Source: Chlorocebus sabaeus (Eukaryota; Chordata; Mammalia; Primates; Cercopithecidae). Taken from it: a DNA stretch of 64,000 nucleotides. Positions 10,501 through 21,195 of the stretch are shown here, piece by piece (position 1 is the stretch's first letter; each line of letters begins with the position of its first letter). The position numbers and the translations under genes were made by a program. The stretch is from NCBI RefSeq assembly GCF_047675955.1, contig NC_132925.1, positions 77,009,622 through 77,073,621 of the forward strand, written 5' to 3'. The notes under the pieces are model-generated. The model was not told the origin of the DNA, searched no databases, and saw only the letters and a list, made by a program, of their open reading frames with translations.

Positions 10501-11097
10501 TTCTCACCTGGGCCCAGAGCTGTGGGTAAGCAGAGCTGCATTCCAACTTCTATGAGATGCTTCTTGATTTTTTTTTAATGGATTAAAAGTTATATTTTAT
10601 TACTCTACTGGTAAAAAGTTGAATACAATTTAGGCTACATTATATTCATGCTTTTCTTCTTATTTAAAAAAAAAAAAAAAAAAAAATTCTGTGAGCTCCT
10701 AAAAGTCTCAGGGGCCCTAGGCACTGAGCTCATTGTGTCTAATGGGTAAGTTGGCCCTATGAGTAAGGTCTGGTTTCCATGTGTCAAAAGTGCTAAAAAT
10801 CAATTTTTAAAAAAATATGGTTCTGCCTTTGGTGTTTGCCAGTGGAAGGGCTTGTGCTTCCTCAGGTGGGAAGACAACTGAACTTAGCACCTGCCTGTCA
10901 AGAGAAATTTTTTAAAATGGGAAATTTGCACAAGGCCTAATACCTGTATATTAGTCACATCATGAATTTCTGAGTGGTTCTGATAGTGAGAGCTGAGGCT
11001 GTGCTTGGGTCCACCCCAAAATGGGCCTGTACTTCCTCTAGATGGAGGACCGGGAAAGCGAGGTATCTCGTGTCTTGATATCCTACCTAACCTTAGC
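10500..11097. other. Intronic sequence with a poly-A run
   Basis: An A22 run lies at 10665-10686. No attached Alu or L1 body was recognised. The remainder is unclassified. Confidence 0.4.
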
Positions 11098-11145
11098 ATT
11101 ATATTCATTTATTCAACAAATATTTATTATGTGCCTATTTTGCAG
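11098..11145 (-). mobile_element. L2 3' terminus (short)
   Basis: attcatttattcaacaaata, then tttattatgtgcc. The typical antisense L2 end, cut off by the following MER5A-like sequence. Confidence 0.6.
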
Positions 11146-11278
11146 TCTGGAATTCTTACTGGGTGTCTCTTAGGAGCAGTTTAAAAATGCACATTCCCAG
11201 CCCCTAGCCCTAGAGATTCTCATTCTGCAGCCTCAGAGCATGGCCCAGGAATCTGCATTTTAAACAAGGGCCTTCCTT
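11144..11278 (+). mobile_element. MER5A-like (hAT-Charlie) fragment
   Basis: ttaaaaatgcacattcccag, then cctagagattctcattctgc, then caggaatctgcattttaaac. Follows the MER5A order. Confidence 0.6.
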
Positions 11279-11314
11279 CCTGGTAATTATGTTGCCCTTC
11301 GCCTTCAATGAATT

Positions 11315-11425
11315 ATCAGAGAGATTCATCTTTGCCTTGTTTGCTAATATTCCCAGTGTATAAAATCTTGACACATAGTGAATGCTCAGTAAATGTTTAT
11401 CGAATTAATAAATGGATAATGGAAA
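11315..11425 (+). mobile_element. L2 3' end
   Basis: gacacatagtgaatgctcag, then taaatgtttatcgaattaat. Sense-strand L2 terminus. Confidence 0.55.
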
Positions 11426-11429
11426 ATTA

Positions 11430-12082
11430 TTTTAACTAGTACGTAGGGTCTTATCAACTATGATATATAACCTAGAATTTTCTGGATGCTTTAGTAAGAG
11501 TCTGTTTAGCATTTCATAATACAACACATGCATCACATTCAAAGATATTGGTGGTGTCTACTTTCATGTCCTCCAACTTTAATTGAAAACATTGATTACA
11601 AATCTGGAGATGAAAGATTTCTGTGATGGGTCAAAAAGTATTTTGAAATTTCAAATATCAATATAAAATTAAATTTAATCATTTTTATTTAAAATGTAAC
11701 TACATCCCACCATGTAGCAGTTTTAGAATGGGATAAGCAGGTGGCGTCAGCCTCCGCCACCACTATCACCTCCACCAGCATGTCCACCACAAGAAGGTGT
11801 CATAGCTTCCATATTGAAAAGTCATCCACCTGAATTATAAGCAAGATTCCGAATTACAGAGAGAGTCAAGTGTTCCTAAACCTTCTAGGTACAAAATTAT
11901 TCTAGGGATTAATTTTTCTTCTTATTGCAACAGCTTATCATGCATATTTTCTGTGCTTGCCCAAACCTCAGCATCATTGGAATGAATCCATTGCTATGCC
12001 ACTTCTTGTCTTGTCTCACTATTTTTGCACTTGTTGAATTGAGTGACAGGATCATATTTTACTCTTTTCTCCTAAAAATTGA
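11430..12082. other. Intronic sequence, nothing recognised
   Basis: A/T-rich. A short CAC-rich patch lies at about 11745-11792. No known repeat or coding signal was seen. Confidence 0.4.
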
Positions 12083-12304
12083 ATTAATCCAACTCATTTT
12101 ACCCTCAACATCTTTTTTGTGAAATAGAAAAAAGTGCAATAATATTAAAGAATATTGTCTTCTCTCCCCAGAATAAAGACTGTACTCTTAAAATAAATTA
12201 ATCCAACTCATTTTACCCTCAACATCTTTTTTGTGAAATAGAAAAAAGTAAAATAATATTAAAGAATAATACTTTCTCTCCCCAGAATAAAGATTGTACT
12301 CTTA
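12083..12304 (+). repeat. Tandem duplication, period 114 bp, two copies
   Basis: Copy 1 is 12083-12190 and copy 2 is 12197-12304. Both start attaatccaactcatttta and end tgtactctta. They are colinear over 108 bp with 7 differences (about 93.5% identity) and a 6-bp joint (aaataa). Confidence 0.95.
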
Positions 12305-12325
12305 GCCAAAAAGAATTACAAGATA

Positions 12326-12588
12326 GGACAGGCACAGTGGCTCAGACCTGTAATCTCAGCACTTTGGGAGGCTAAGTGGATTACCTGAGGTTGGGAGTTC
12401 AAGATCAGCCTGGCCGACATGGTGAAACCCTATCTCTACTAAAAATATAAAAATCAGCCAGGCATGATGGTGGATGCCTGTAATCCCAGCTACTAGGGAG
12501 GCTGAGGCAGGAGAATTGCTTGAACCCGAGATCATGCCACTGCATTCCACCCTGGGCAACAGAGCGAGACTCTGTGTCCAACAAAAAA
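12326..12588 (+). mobile_element. Alu with right-arm deletion
   Basis: ggacaggcacagtggctcag to aactctgtgtcc-type end. The right arm jumps from ttgcttgaacccg to agatcatgcc, losing about 30 bp. Target-site duplication: aattacaagata on both sides (ending 12325 and 12599). Confidence 0.92.
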
Positions 12589-12630
12589 ATTACAAGATAA
12601 AGGAAAGTACTTCTTCTTGGGACAGGGCTA

Positions 12631-12671
12631 CTGTATTTTACTCTCTATTGTTTAGTATTTTACTCTCTATT
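12631..12671 (+). repeat. Short direct duplication of 17 bp
   Basis: gtattttactctctatt occurs twice, separated by gttta. Confidence 0.85.
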
Positions 12672-12959
12672 CATATCTAAATCTGATTATTGTTTCAGGG
12701 TTTCATATCAATAGGAATTAGGGCAAAAGAAGATATGTAATTTACACATACAAAAATACACATGAATTCTAAATATATGGTTTTGATTTGTATGTCTTTA
12801 GTAATCTAAGTTTAAGGAGTGTATTAGCAAATGAAAGTATTTTAAAAGAAAACATTGGTCATGATAATATTTCACAACATGTAATACCCATTTCTATGAC
12901 AATATAGAAATGACTATTCTCCAAACTTACTGTGGCAATAAATTCTTAATGCAGCCTTT

Positions 12960-13490
12960 CTGTAATCTGTCAGTTTGCAGCAGAACACCTTTATAATGGG
13001 GAAACCTTTTGACCTAGGAGCTCTGCCTTTAGGAGTTCATTACAAGTAGGTACTCAGAAGTGTGTGCAAGAGTGTGAAGTCCAAAGATGTTCATTGCAGC
13101 CTTTTATATGACAGCGAAAAAATGGAAACATGCTTAATTCCCAACAGTATAGGATTAATTAATTAGATTTTGATTTAACCATACAAGGGAATATTCATTA
13201 TCCAATAGGACAGCAATAAAAGAATTGTTAAAGAAGAAAGCTTGCCATGTGGGAAAATGTTCCTTAGATATTGCTAAGTAGAGAATCTGGCTGTGAAGCA
13301 CAGTATGCAGACACAATCCCATTTCTATGGGAAAAAAAAGATGGAAAAAGGTACTGGACAGGCAAATAACAAAATGTTAACTGTGCTTCTCTTTAAAGGA
13401 TAGGATTATGGTTGATTTTTATGATTTTCATTTATACTTTTTTCTGACTCCAAATTTCTACCTTAAACACAGTTATTCTGTAAATGAAAA
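12960..13490 (+). mobile_element. Old L1M 3' end
   Basis: gatgttcattgcagcctttt, then gcgaaaaaatggaaacatgc, then accatacaagggaatattca, then cagcaataaaagaattg. This is the hallmark of an old mammalian L1 3' region in sense orientation. Confidence 0.7.
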
Positions 13491-13667
13491 CAAATACCAA
13501 AAGTCTCAACAAAGAAACCATCAGAAGAATGGGATATGAAGAAAATTATCTTCTGAATTGTTTTCTAGACTTCTAGACGTACCACCTTCATGATTTTTGC
13601 CATTTCTGAGTACTAACTACCTGGATGATTATTTAATATTTCTTATTAAACCAACTCCCAAATTCAC

Positions 13668-13974
13668 CTTTTTTGGTTTTTGTTTTTTTGGGAGATGAAG
13701 AGTCTCACTCTGTCACCCAGGCTGGAGTGCAGTGGAACAAGCTCAGCTCACTGCAACCTCCACCTCCCAGGTTCAAGCGATTCTCATGCCTCAGCCTCCT
13801 GAATAGCTTGGATTACAGGCACGCACCACCATGCCTGGCTAATTTTTGTATTTTTAGTAGAGATGGGTTTTTCCATATTGGCCAGTCTGGTCTCGAACTC
13901 CTGACCTCAGGTGATCCACCCACCTTGGCCTACCAAAGTGCTGGGATTACAGGCATGAGCCACTGTGCCTGGCC
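13668..13974 (-). mobile_element. AluS-like
   Basis: Antisense and full length, from the T-rich head to gtgcctggcc. Target-site duplications cccaaattcac (13657-13667) and cccaagttcac (13974-13984) differ at one base. Confidence 0.95.
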
Positions 13975-13984
13975 CCAAGTTCAC

Positions 13985-15058
13985 TTTTTAAACCTGTCAT
14001 TATTTTAGGTAATGTACATAAAATCACAGCTTTGATATATTCTTTTTACAAAAAATAATATGCATTAAAGTGAAACCTAACTATTAAAATAGAAACTTTT
14101 CATTGGCTGGCCCTCTTAGATCATCTCACACCACAGTGAGGCAGAAGGCATGGTGATAGTAGCCAGTGCCCCGATACACTGAGGCTGGTGGGACAGAGCT
14201 CTCTGACTCCATCCCTGAAGATAGCCCCAGACTGAGCACAACAGCATTCATCTGAAGTCTGCATAGGCAGGCAGCAAAGCAGAGATTTAATTTACCTCCC
14301 TCCTCTTTCCTTGCTGGCAGGCTGTATGTAGACAGGCAGCAAAGATAGTGTACCTGTCATGCCTTACCATCAGGTGTCTGAAATTATAGATTTACTCACT
14401 TTCTCGCAGACTACACTCTCAGTTCTGCCCAACTCACATCAACTCACAGGAGCAAGAATACAGAAACGATATTATAACACTTTCATTCTCACTCTGCTGA
14501 AATTGTTTCTTGTTTAATTTTTAATTTTCCAGACCTTCTTCTGCTTACCAAACAAAGCAATTTCTAGGTGCTTCCCAAACCCAAAATGTGCTTAATGTTT
14601 TCCTCTTATGCGTATCATATCCTAGGGGAAGCCGTAATCGGATTTCTGCTGCTGCTTTGTGAAAGTTCCCATGCTCTCTCTTTATAAGGTTCTGCCAGTA
14701 ACTGCCATTTTTTCTCAAATGAGAAATGACATTTATCAAAGGGCGATTATATCAGTTGCATATCAGTTGTCTGTTGTAACATGAACCATGTCTATCAAAA
14801 TATAAGAGAAAAGCAAGAGAGTTTAACAAATGTCTCTGAATTGGCACACGGAGTTTCTTAGCATCTATTCTGTTTCTTTGAGAATTAGTGGATAAATCTC
14901 ATAGAAGAAGTTCATACGCAACATAATATCCAAAGTAAAATGGCAAATTTTATTATGAATCAGTGTTGTTTTTATTTTTCATAGACCCTTGGGAAGGTGC
15001 AGTCAATTATGTAGCTATTTGAGTTGAATTCTAAAGGTAACTCAAAAAATGTAAGGTA
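13985..15058. other. Intronic sequence, nothing recognised
   Basis: About 1.07 kb with no recognisable repeat. The block gcaggcagcaaag occurs twice, about 65 bp apart (near 14269 and 14333), a minor local duplication. The open frame at 14545-14739 has no motif. Confidence 0.4.
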
Positions 15059-15330
15059 GGCTGAGCACACAGCTCCATTCCAGCACTTTAGGACACCAAG
15101 GTGGGAGGGTTACACAAGTACAAGAGTCTGAGACCAGCCTAGGCTCCACCTCTACAAATAATTTAAAAACTAGCTGGGTGTGGTGGCATGTACCCATAGT
15201 GCCAGCTACTTAGGAGGCTGAGGTGGGAGGATCACTTGAGCCTGGGAGGTCAGGGCTACAGTGAGCCATGATCTCACCACTGCACCCTAGCCTGGGTAAC
15301 AGAGTGAGACCCTGTCTCAAAAAAAAATTA
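15059..15330 (+). mobile_element. AluJ-like
   Basis: ggctgagcacacagctccat to cctgtctcaaaaaaaaa. A diverged old copy. Its A-tail was the target of the next Alu. Confidence 0.9.
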
Positions 15331-15631
15331 TTTTTATTTTATTTTTTTAAGATGGAGTCTCACTCTGTCACCCAGGCTGGAGTGCAGTGGCGCAATCTCG
15401 GCTCACTGCAAGCTCTGCTTCCCTGGTTCACGCCATTCTCCTATCTCAGCCTCCTGAGTAGCTGGGACTACAGGCGTCCACCACCACACCTGGCTAATTT
15501 TTTTTTTATTTTTAGCAGAGATGGGGTTTCACCGTGTTAGCCAGGATGGTCTCGAACTCCTGACCTCGTGATCTACCTGCCTCGGCCTCCCAAAGTGCTG
15601 GAATTACAGGCATGAGCCCCCGTGCCCGGCC
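15331..15631 (-). mobile_element. AluY-like, inverted against its neighbour
   Basis: Antisense, tttttattttatttttttaa to cgtgcccggcc, followed by aaaaaaaaat. The tgcaagctctgcttc block is Y-like. It inserted into the A-tail of the AluJ at 15059, producing a tail-to-tail pair without spacer. Confidence 0.93.
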
Positions 15632-15639
15632 AAAAAAAA

Positions 15640-16857
15640 ATTTTTAAGTGAGATAATTTCAGAATAGGTTGTATTATCTGAGAAATGAGGCTAAGACAGA
15701 CCTGCTTTCCATCTTCATGAAATGCAAAGCTGACAGCAATGGTGATGATGATAATATGATATTTAAAAACATTTTCAAGATGCACCATCTCTCCCCTTTC
15801 CCTTTAGTGACCTTCAAATTTGGTGTAAATTTGATTCTCAGTGGTACCAGCTGTCTGCTACTTTCTACTCCTCTTTGTAAGTTTGTGAGTTATCCTTAAC
15901 TACCTCGTTCAAAACTGTGTGGATATTTTCCCCTGAAAAATACCTCAGAGGTGCATTTTAGAAGGAGTAGGGTCTACATCTTCATGTATTTTTAAATGCA
16001 AATAGACTTCTTAGTGAAGCAATCCAGCTAATTTTGAAGAGATGTAGTCAATATGAGCTAAGGATGTCAGTTGTATCTCGATGTTTCCATTCTGCTCTTT
16101 GAAATGACATTTCTAGTTTTTCTGTTACTGATCACGCTCTTCCCTTCTAAACTAAGTGCAGCATGACTCCAACTTTCTCCTTGGCCATTACATGTGCCCA
16201 ACTGGCAGCAGGGATAACATCCACACTCCAACTAATAGGATATGACAATAATCTCTTCATTTATTCTCTCTGAATTTCTAGAGGCTTTTCAGGTAAGTCT
16301 GGAAGGAAGAAGAAAGAAATCAAGAAACTTGATTTCTCAATTTATAAACACCTTTGCATTTTCAATATTGGATTCTCTATCATTATTGAACTGCTAATTT
16401 TCTTAACATTTAATTTCCTTTCCTCCAAACCATCATCAGCATGGCCTTTGATGATGTGGTTATCTTATTACAGTACTATCTTCCTTGAACTTGATGAGCA
16501 CTTGGCAGCTTTTCAGACAGTTTATTAGACTCTGAAGAGAAACCTCAAATTATCAGGCTTTCAGCTGTGACCCAGATTGCTGGGTTGTATCCATACCTCA
16601 TTACAGAGCCCTTAATCTCCATATAACTACATAGCTTTTTCCTGATCCAGAAGTTTCTGGTAGGTCTGTTGACTGAACATTTGCTTTGAGGGCCAGACTC
16701 TATTTCTTCACCTCTTTTATTGATCCTAAAACAACAATATAGTTCTTTGCATGAATGGTCTTTCACTGAATATCTACAGAAGAAATATTTTAAAATCTGG
16801 AGATGGGAAGTGGTGATGGAAGGCTAATATTAAACCCTTTTATTTAGAAACATACTT
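15640..16857. other. Intronic sequence, nothing recognised
   Basis: 1.2 kb with no recognised repeat. Open frames at 15669-15899 and 16545-16766 are short and lack motifs. Confidence 0.4.
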
Positions 16858-16930
16858 TCATCATTCATTCAACAGATTTTAGCATCTACTGTGCACTAGG
16901 CATCATGTGTTGTATGCTGAGGATAGAGCC
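16858..16930 (-). mobile_element. L2 3' end (short)
   Basis: catcattcattcaacagatt, then gtgcactaggcatcatgtg. Antisense L2 terminus. Confidence 0.5.
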
Positions 16931-17378
16931 TAAACTTTCTACTTTGTCTTACAATGGCCCACGATGTGGCTCCTGACTAATTGTCCTCCTTGTTCACTAC
17001 ACATCTCTCAATGACTTTATAGTTGTCCTGCTTAGATTATTGTTTGTGTTGTCTTGGCCATGTAACAAATTGCCACAAATTTAGCAGCTTAAAAGAATGC
17101 CCATTTATTATCTCACAGTTTTTCTAGGTCAGAAGTCCAGGCATGACTTAGCCAGGTCCTCTATTAAGGGTCTCACAAAGCTGGAATTAAGGTGCTGGCC
17201 AGGCTGTGTTCTCATCTGGAGGCTCAACAGGAAAGGATCCACTTCTAAGCTCCTTCATGTTGTTGGCAAAACTCCTTTCCTTGCAGCTGTAGAATCTCCA
17301 GATTCAGCAACAGGGAGAGAGAGAGTCTCTGGTGCATCAAATTTTTTATTTCCAGATGCACTATTAAAAGGATCACCC

Positions 17379-17690
17379 GGCTGGGCACAGTGGCTCACAT
17401 CTGAAATCCCAACACTTTGGGAAACTGCAGAGGGAGGATTGCTTGAGGCCAGAAGTTCGAGAACAGCCTGAGAAACATAGGAAAACTCTGTCTCCACAAA
17501 ATTTTAAAAAATTAGGCAGGCATGGTGGCATGTACTTGTGGTCCCAGCTACTTGAGGGGCTGAGGTGGGAGAATCGCTTGAGACCAGGAGGTGAAGGCTG
17601 AAGTGAGCCATGATAACACCTACTACTGCACTCCAGCCTGGCTGACAGAGCGAGACTCTGTCTCAATCAATCAATCAATCAATCAATTAT
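17379..17690 (+). mobile_element. Alu with (AATC)n tail
   Basis: ggctgggcacagtggctcac to gagactctgtctc. The A-tail has evolved into about six (AATC) units at 17664-17687. Confidence 0.92.
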
Positions 17691-17786
17691 TTGATTAAGT
17701 CTGGCCCATGACATTAGTCTCCCTTTAGATTAATTTAGAGTCAACTGATTAAGAATTTTACATCTGTAAAATCTCTTCATTCTTGG

Positions 17787-17844
17787 CATATACTATTGAT
17801 TAGAAGCATATACTCTTGATAGAAGTTATATACTATTGATTAGG
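17787..17844 (+). repeat. Three-copy minisatellite of about 20 bp
   Basis: Units: catatactattgattagaag, catatactcttgatagaag, ttatatactattgattagg. Confidence 0.85.
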
Positions 17845-18262
17845 TTCCTCCCCCACTCAAGGGTGGGACCGTAGTAGGGCAGAACTCACTGTGTGAGGCA
17901 TCCAAACATTGTTTGCCACATTGTCCCTCCCCCATCCCACAGGCTTTCATAAGGCTGGCTCCTTCAGGTATCATTTCAAATGTAACCTTTGTAGAGAAGT
18001 TTTCCCTTACCATTCTGCCTAAAATGGGTTACTCAGTGTTTGCTCTTTTCCTTCCTGAAAATATACCCTGTTTATATAGCACTTAATGCAATCTGAAATT
18101 GCTTTGCACACTTATTTTCTTTGTTATTGTCTATCTCTTCTTCTAGATTTCGTTATGAGGAAGAGTGATGTCTGTTGTGTTCACCACTGTACAGCCAACA
18201 CTTAGCACAATGCCCAGCACAAAATAGATACACAATTAAATATTGACTAAATCAGTAAATGC

Positions 18263-18657
18263 AGAGTCCAAGGCAGTTACGGCCTCAAGGGGCTTAAATG
18301 CCCACATCACACAAGGTGCACATTTGGTCATTTTTTTCTGGTTCAACAAAGTGCAGCAGTGTCACAGGTCTTCAGTATTCAGCTTGAATTTACCTGCCAG
18401 TACTCCTGTTTTATAATGTGGATATTACCTGAGGGACACAGTAATCTTTCAGGCATAAACTTTCCTTCTGACCACACTCAATCTGTCTCTTCCAAGACAT
18501 GGTTGACCAAAGGAGGACAGAAATTAACCTTGTCTTTTCAAAGTCATACACTGCCCCTAAAAGTCGTTAGATAGTCAAGGGACTGCCAGTTTTAAATGAC
18601 TTTGCTTGTCAGATGTACTTTAATTTCAGCAATCTTCCAATGTGAAAATAGATCAAT
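18263..18657. other. Intronic sequence, nothing recognised
   Basis: No repeat or coding signal was recognised. The 71-codon frame at 18359 lacks motifs. Confidence 0.4.
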
Positions 18658-18668
18658 ATGTATATACT

Positions 18669-18975
18669 GGCCAGGTGTAGTGGCTCACATCTGTAATGCC
18701 AGCACTTTGGGAGCCTGAGGAGTGTGGATCACTTGAGACTAGGAGTTCAAGACCAGGCTGAGCAACATGGCAAAATGCCATCTCTACAAAAAATAATACG
18801 AAATAATTTAGCTTGGCGTGGTGGCTCACACTTGTGAGGCTGGGATGGGAGAATTACTTGAGTCTGGGAAGCCGAGGCTGCAGTGAGCTGTAATTGTGCC
18901 ACTGCACTCCAGCCTGGGTGACAGAGCAAGACCCTGTCTCACAAAAAAAGAAAAAGAAAAAAAGAAAACAAAAAG
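18669..18975 (+). mobile_element. Alu, full length
   Basis: ggccaggtgtagtggctcac to a tail of AAAAAG/AAAAC units. Target-site duplications atgtatatact (18658-18668) and atgcatatact (18976-18986), one difference. Confidence 0.93.
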
Positions 18976-18986
18976 ATGCATATACT

Positions 18987-19829
18987 CAGTTACTAGCGAC
19001 AAATTTAGAGGCATTAAAGATGTGGTTGGTACAGGGCCAGAGGGCAATATTTAATTTCCCAGAGCAACAATTTTCTGAAGACCCCATCATGGTTTTTCTT
19101 ACTTCTCTATCACTTGTTTCTAGAACACATGGCCAGATATTTCTATCTGATTGCACCTGCTGTTAGCAAGAAGCTAACAGCAGTGGAAAGTAGAAATTGA
19201 GAGATAGTGAGTATCCTGCATCTAAGGAGCGGGGAATTGGGCATTTTCTATGCAGCCTTCAAAACTGCTATAGACATTTCAGCAATCTCTTTCCTTTGTT
19301 GCCAAAATGGATTCATAAGTATGCTCGTTTATTCAGTCTTTTCATATGCCTTGAGCCACAAAATTGTAATCAGAGATGTAAAAGAGGTGTACTTTCAGAA
19401 AAATACATAAAAAATAATATTTTCTGCTTTTTTCTACCTTTTGCCAAATGACAAAGTCTATAAGCCATCTAGCATAGCCTTGCAAATAGAGATATTTTGC
19501 TAGCCTTTGAACACGTTTCACCAGTCCAGATTCCCCATGCTAGTAATTTGAATTTTTCTTCTTCCAACATGCAGCCTTTTGGTTTCCTCGGTGATTCAGA
19601 CCCAGAATTAGCAGAAGCTTGGGTAATGGAGTATAGTGTATTGATTAAATTTTGTTGTTAACCCTTTGTGTTTCAATCCTTTTTTTTTTTTGACAATATG
19701 AATAAAATACATTAATTCCCTTTCCTTGGTGGCTAGTGAATGATTCTACATCATTCTTTTAGAGTGAACTCTTAGTGGAGGCTTCATAATTTATGTTCTG
19801 ATCTCCAGTTTGGACATCAATTTTACCTA
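18987..19829. other. Intronic sequence with a perfect hairpin
   Basis: No dispersed repeat was recognised. It holds a perfect 11-bp hairpin at 19157-19183 and a T-run at 19681-19691. The two overlapping open frames at 19197-19451 are short and have no recognisable motif. Confidence 0.4.
19157..19183. repeat. Perfect 11-bp inverted repeat, 5-nt loop
   Basis: ctgctgttagc, loop aagaa, gctaacagcag. No U-run follows, so it is not a terminator-like structure. Confidence 0.9.
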
Positions 19830-20060
19830 CCAAGTATTAAACACTTACTATGTGCCAGACAGTAAGGCTAATACTTTATATGCATCATCATATTTAATCC
19901 TCATAACAAGTCTTTAAAGCAGACATTTGTACCTACATTTTAATAAACAAGCTAAATGGGGGTTGGACAATTTTTTCCAAGGTCAAACAGTCAGTCAGCA
20001 ACAAAGCTTGGATTTGAACTCAACATTTCAAGACTTCAAAGCAAGCTCCTAAGTAGTCAT
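19830..20060 (-). mobile_element. MIR
   Basis: acacttactatgtgccagac, then atatttaatcctcataacaa, then ccaaggtcaaacagtcagtc, then ttggatttgaactcaac. A nearly complete antisense MIR. Confidence 0.75.
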
Positions 20061-20600
20061 CTTTTCCATAGAGAAGCTTTTGGATTAAGTAGAAAGTTTA
20101 TTGATCCTGTCTAGACTCTAGGACGGTGGTAAGTATGTGTGTATTTTGCTAAGTCTTTTATGAATCTCTTTTATTTGGTCTGCTCTTTTTTCCCCTAAAA
20201 TTTGTTGGAAGAAAAGAAAGCTTAGTTGGAGACTCAATTCTGTATATTGGCTAAGAATTATTTTAATGGACACATCTATTCAATGGAGACTCGTTAGGTT
20301 TGTTTGCTTTGCTCATTTATGTTCTATCATAGCAATCCAAGTGTTTCCTGATTTAATTTTTTAAAACGTAGGTAACAAAGCCCTGCAGCCTTCAGAGGAT
20401 GGTTGAAGGATAGGGAATGCTTGTTTTTCTTATCTTGTCATGCTTATGTGTGATCTGGCCAATTGGATGACCTGAAAAATGTAGCCATTTCATGTTGTTT
20501 CTTTCCTAGCTGGGCCAAATTTTTAAAAAGTTGTTCTTTGGAGGAAGAACATACAACATCACACATAAAATTCCAAATTGCAAAGCTTTTCAGTTAATAA
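20061..20600. other. Intronic sequence, nothing recognised
   Basis: A/T-rich with no recognised element. Confidence 0.4.
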
Positions 20601-20800
20601 GTAAACTAGGAGTTGGTAAATATTTTAGGCTTTGTGAACCCCATGGTCTTTGTAACAACTACTTAATTCTCATTGTGGTGAAAGCAGCCACATATAATAT
20701 GTCAGGTATATGGGCGTGGCTGTGTTCTAGTTAAACTTTATTTGCAAAAACAGGCAGCTGGCATATCTGACTCAAGGGCTGCAGTTTGTTAACCTCTAAA
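20601..20800 (+). mobile_element. hAT-type non-autonomous DNA element remnant
   Basis: gtaaatattttaggctttgt, then gggcgtggctgtgttctag, then ttaaactttatttgcaaaaa, then caggcagctgg, then ctgcagtttgttaacctct. Follows a known Charlie-related consensus (MER58-like in my memory). The 5' end is eroded. Confidence 0.55.
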
Positions 20801-20859
20801 TTAAATAATTATCACATCATAACAGCAATAATTATTTACTTTCAAAAAATTATTCCATG

Positions 20860-21142
20860 GGCCGGGCGCGGTGGCTCAAGCCTGTAATCCCAGCACTTTG
20901 GGAGGCCGAGACGGGCGGATCACGAGGTCAGGAGATCGAGACCATCCTGGCTAACCCGGTGAAACCCCGTCTCTACTAAAAAAATACAAAAAACTAGCCG
21001 GGCGAGGTGGCGGGCGCCTGTAGTCCCAGCTACTCGGGAGGCTGAGGCAGGAGAATGGCGTGAACCCGGGAGGCGGAGCTTGCAGTGAGCAGAGATCCGG
21101 CCACTGCACTCCAGCCTGGGCGACAGAGCGAGACTCCGTCTC

Positions 21143-21170
<28 letters not shown>
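20860..21170 (+). mobile_element. Young AluY of Old World monkey type (AluYR-like)
   Basis: Full length and close to the Y consensus, with a pure A-tail of about 29. Diagnostic positions: gtggctcaagcctgtaatcc and gagatccggccactgcactc. Target-site duplications (aaaaaattattccatg before, attattccatg after the A-tail) are perfect. Low divergence indicates a recent insertion, probably within the cercopithecid lineage. Confidence 0.95.
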
Positions 21171-21173
<3 letters not shown>

Positions 21174-21195
21174 ATTCCATGGACATTAGATCTTA

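Larger units (their letters stand above)
17036..17920 (+). mobile_element. Unassigned dispersed repeat nested in L2
   Basis: ccatgtaacaaattgccaca, then tttattatctcacag, then aggatccacttctaagctcc, with agggtgggacc...ggcatcc-like end. A related copy lies at 32396-32905, sharing the sequence order of the first 300 bp. An Alu interrupts it at 17379-17690. I cannot name the family with confidence. Confidence 0.5.
16931..18262 (+). mobile_element. L2 split by a nested repeat
   Basis: The left piece (ttacaatggcccacgatgtg, then tggctcctgactaattgtcc) stops at about 17035. The right piece (ggctggctccttcaggtatc, then ccttaccattctgcctaaaa, then tagcacaatgcccagcac) resumes at about 17925. The order matches one sense L2 opened by the element at 17036-17920. 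Confidence 0.6.

Noticed and set aside
10006..10578. A 190-codon frame around the CADPS exon that could be a single gene
   Set aside because: The parts before 10159 and after 10491 have no CAPS similarity, and clear splice sites bound the exon. The overlapping 170-codon frame on the - strand is a shadow of the coding strand.
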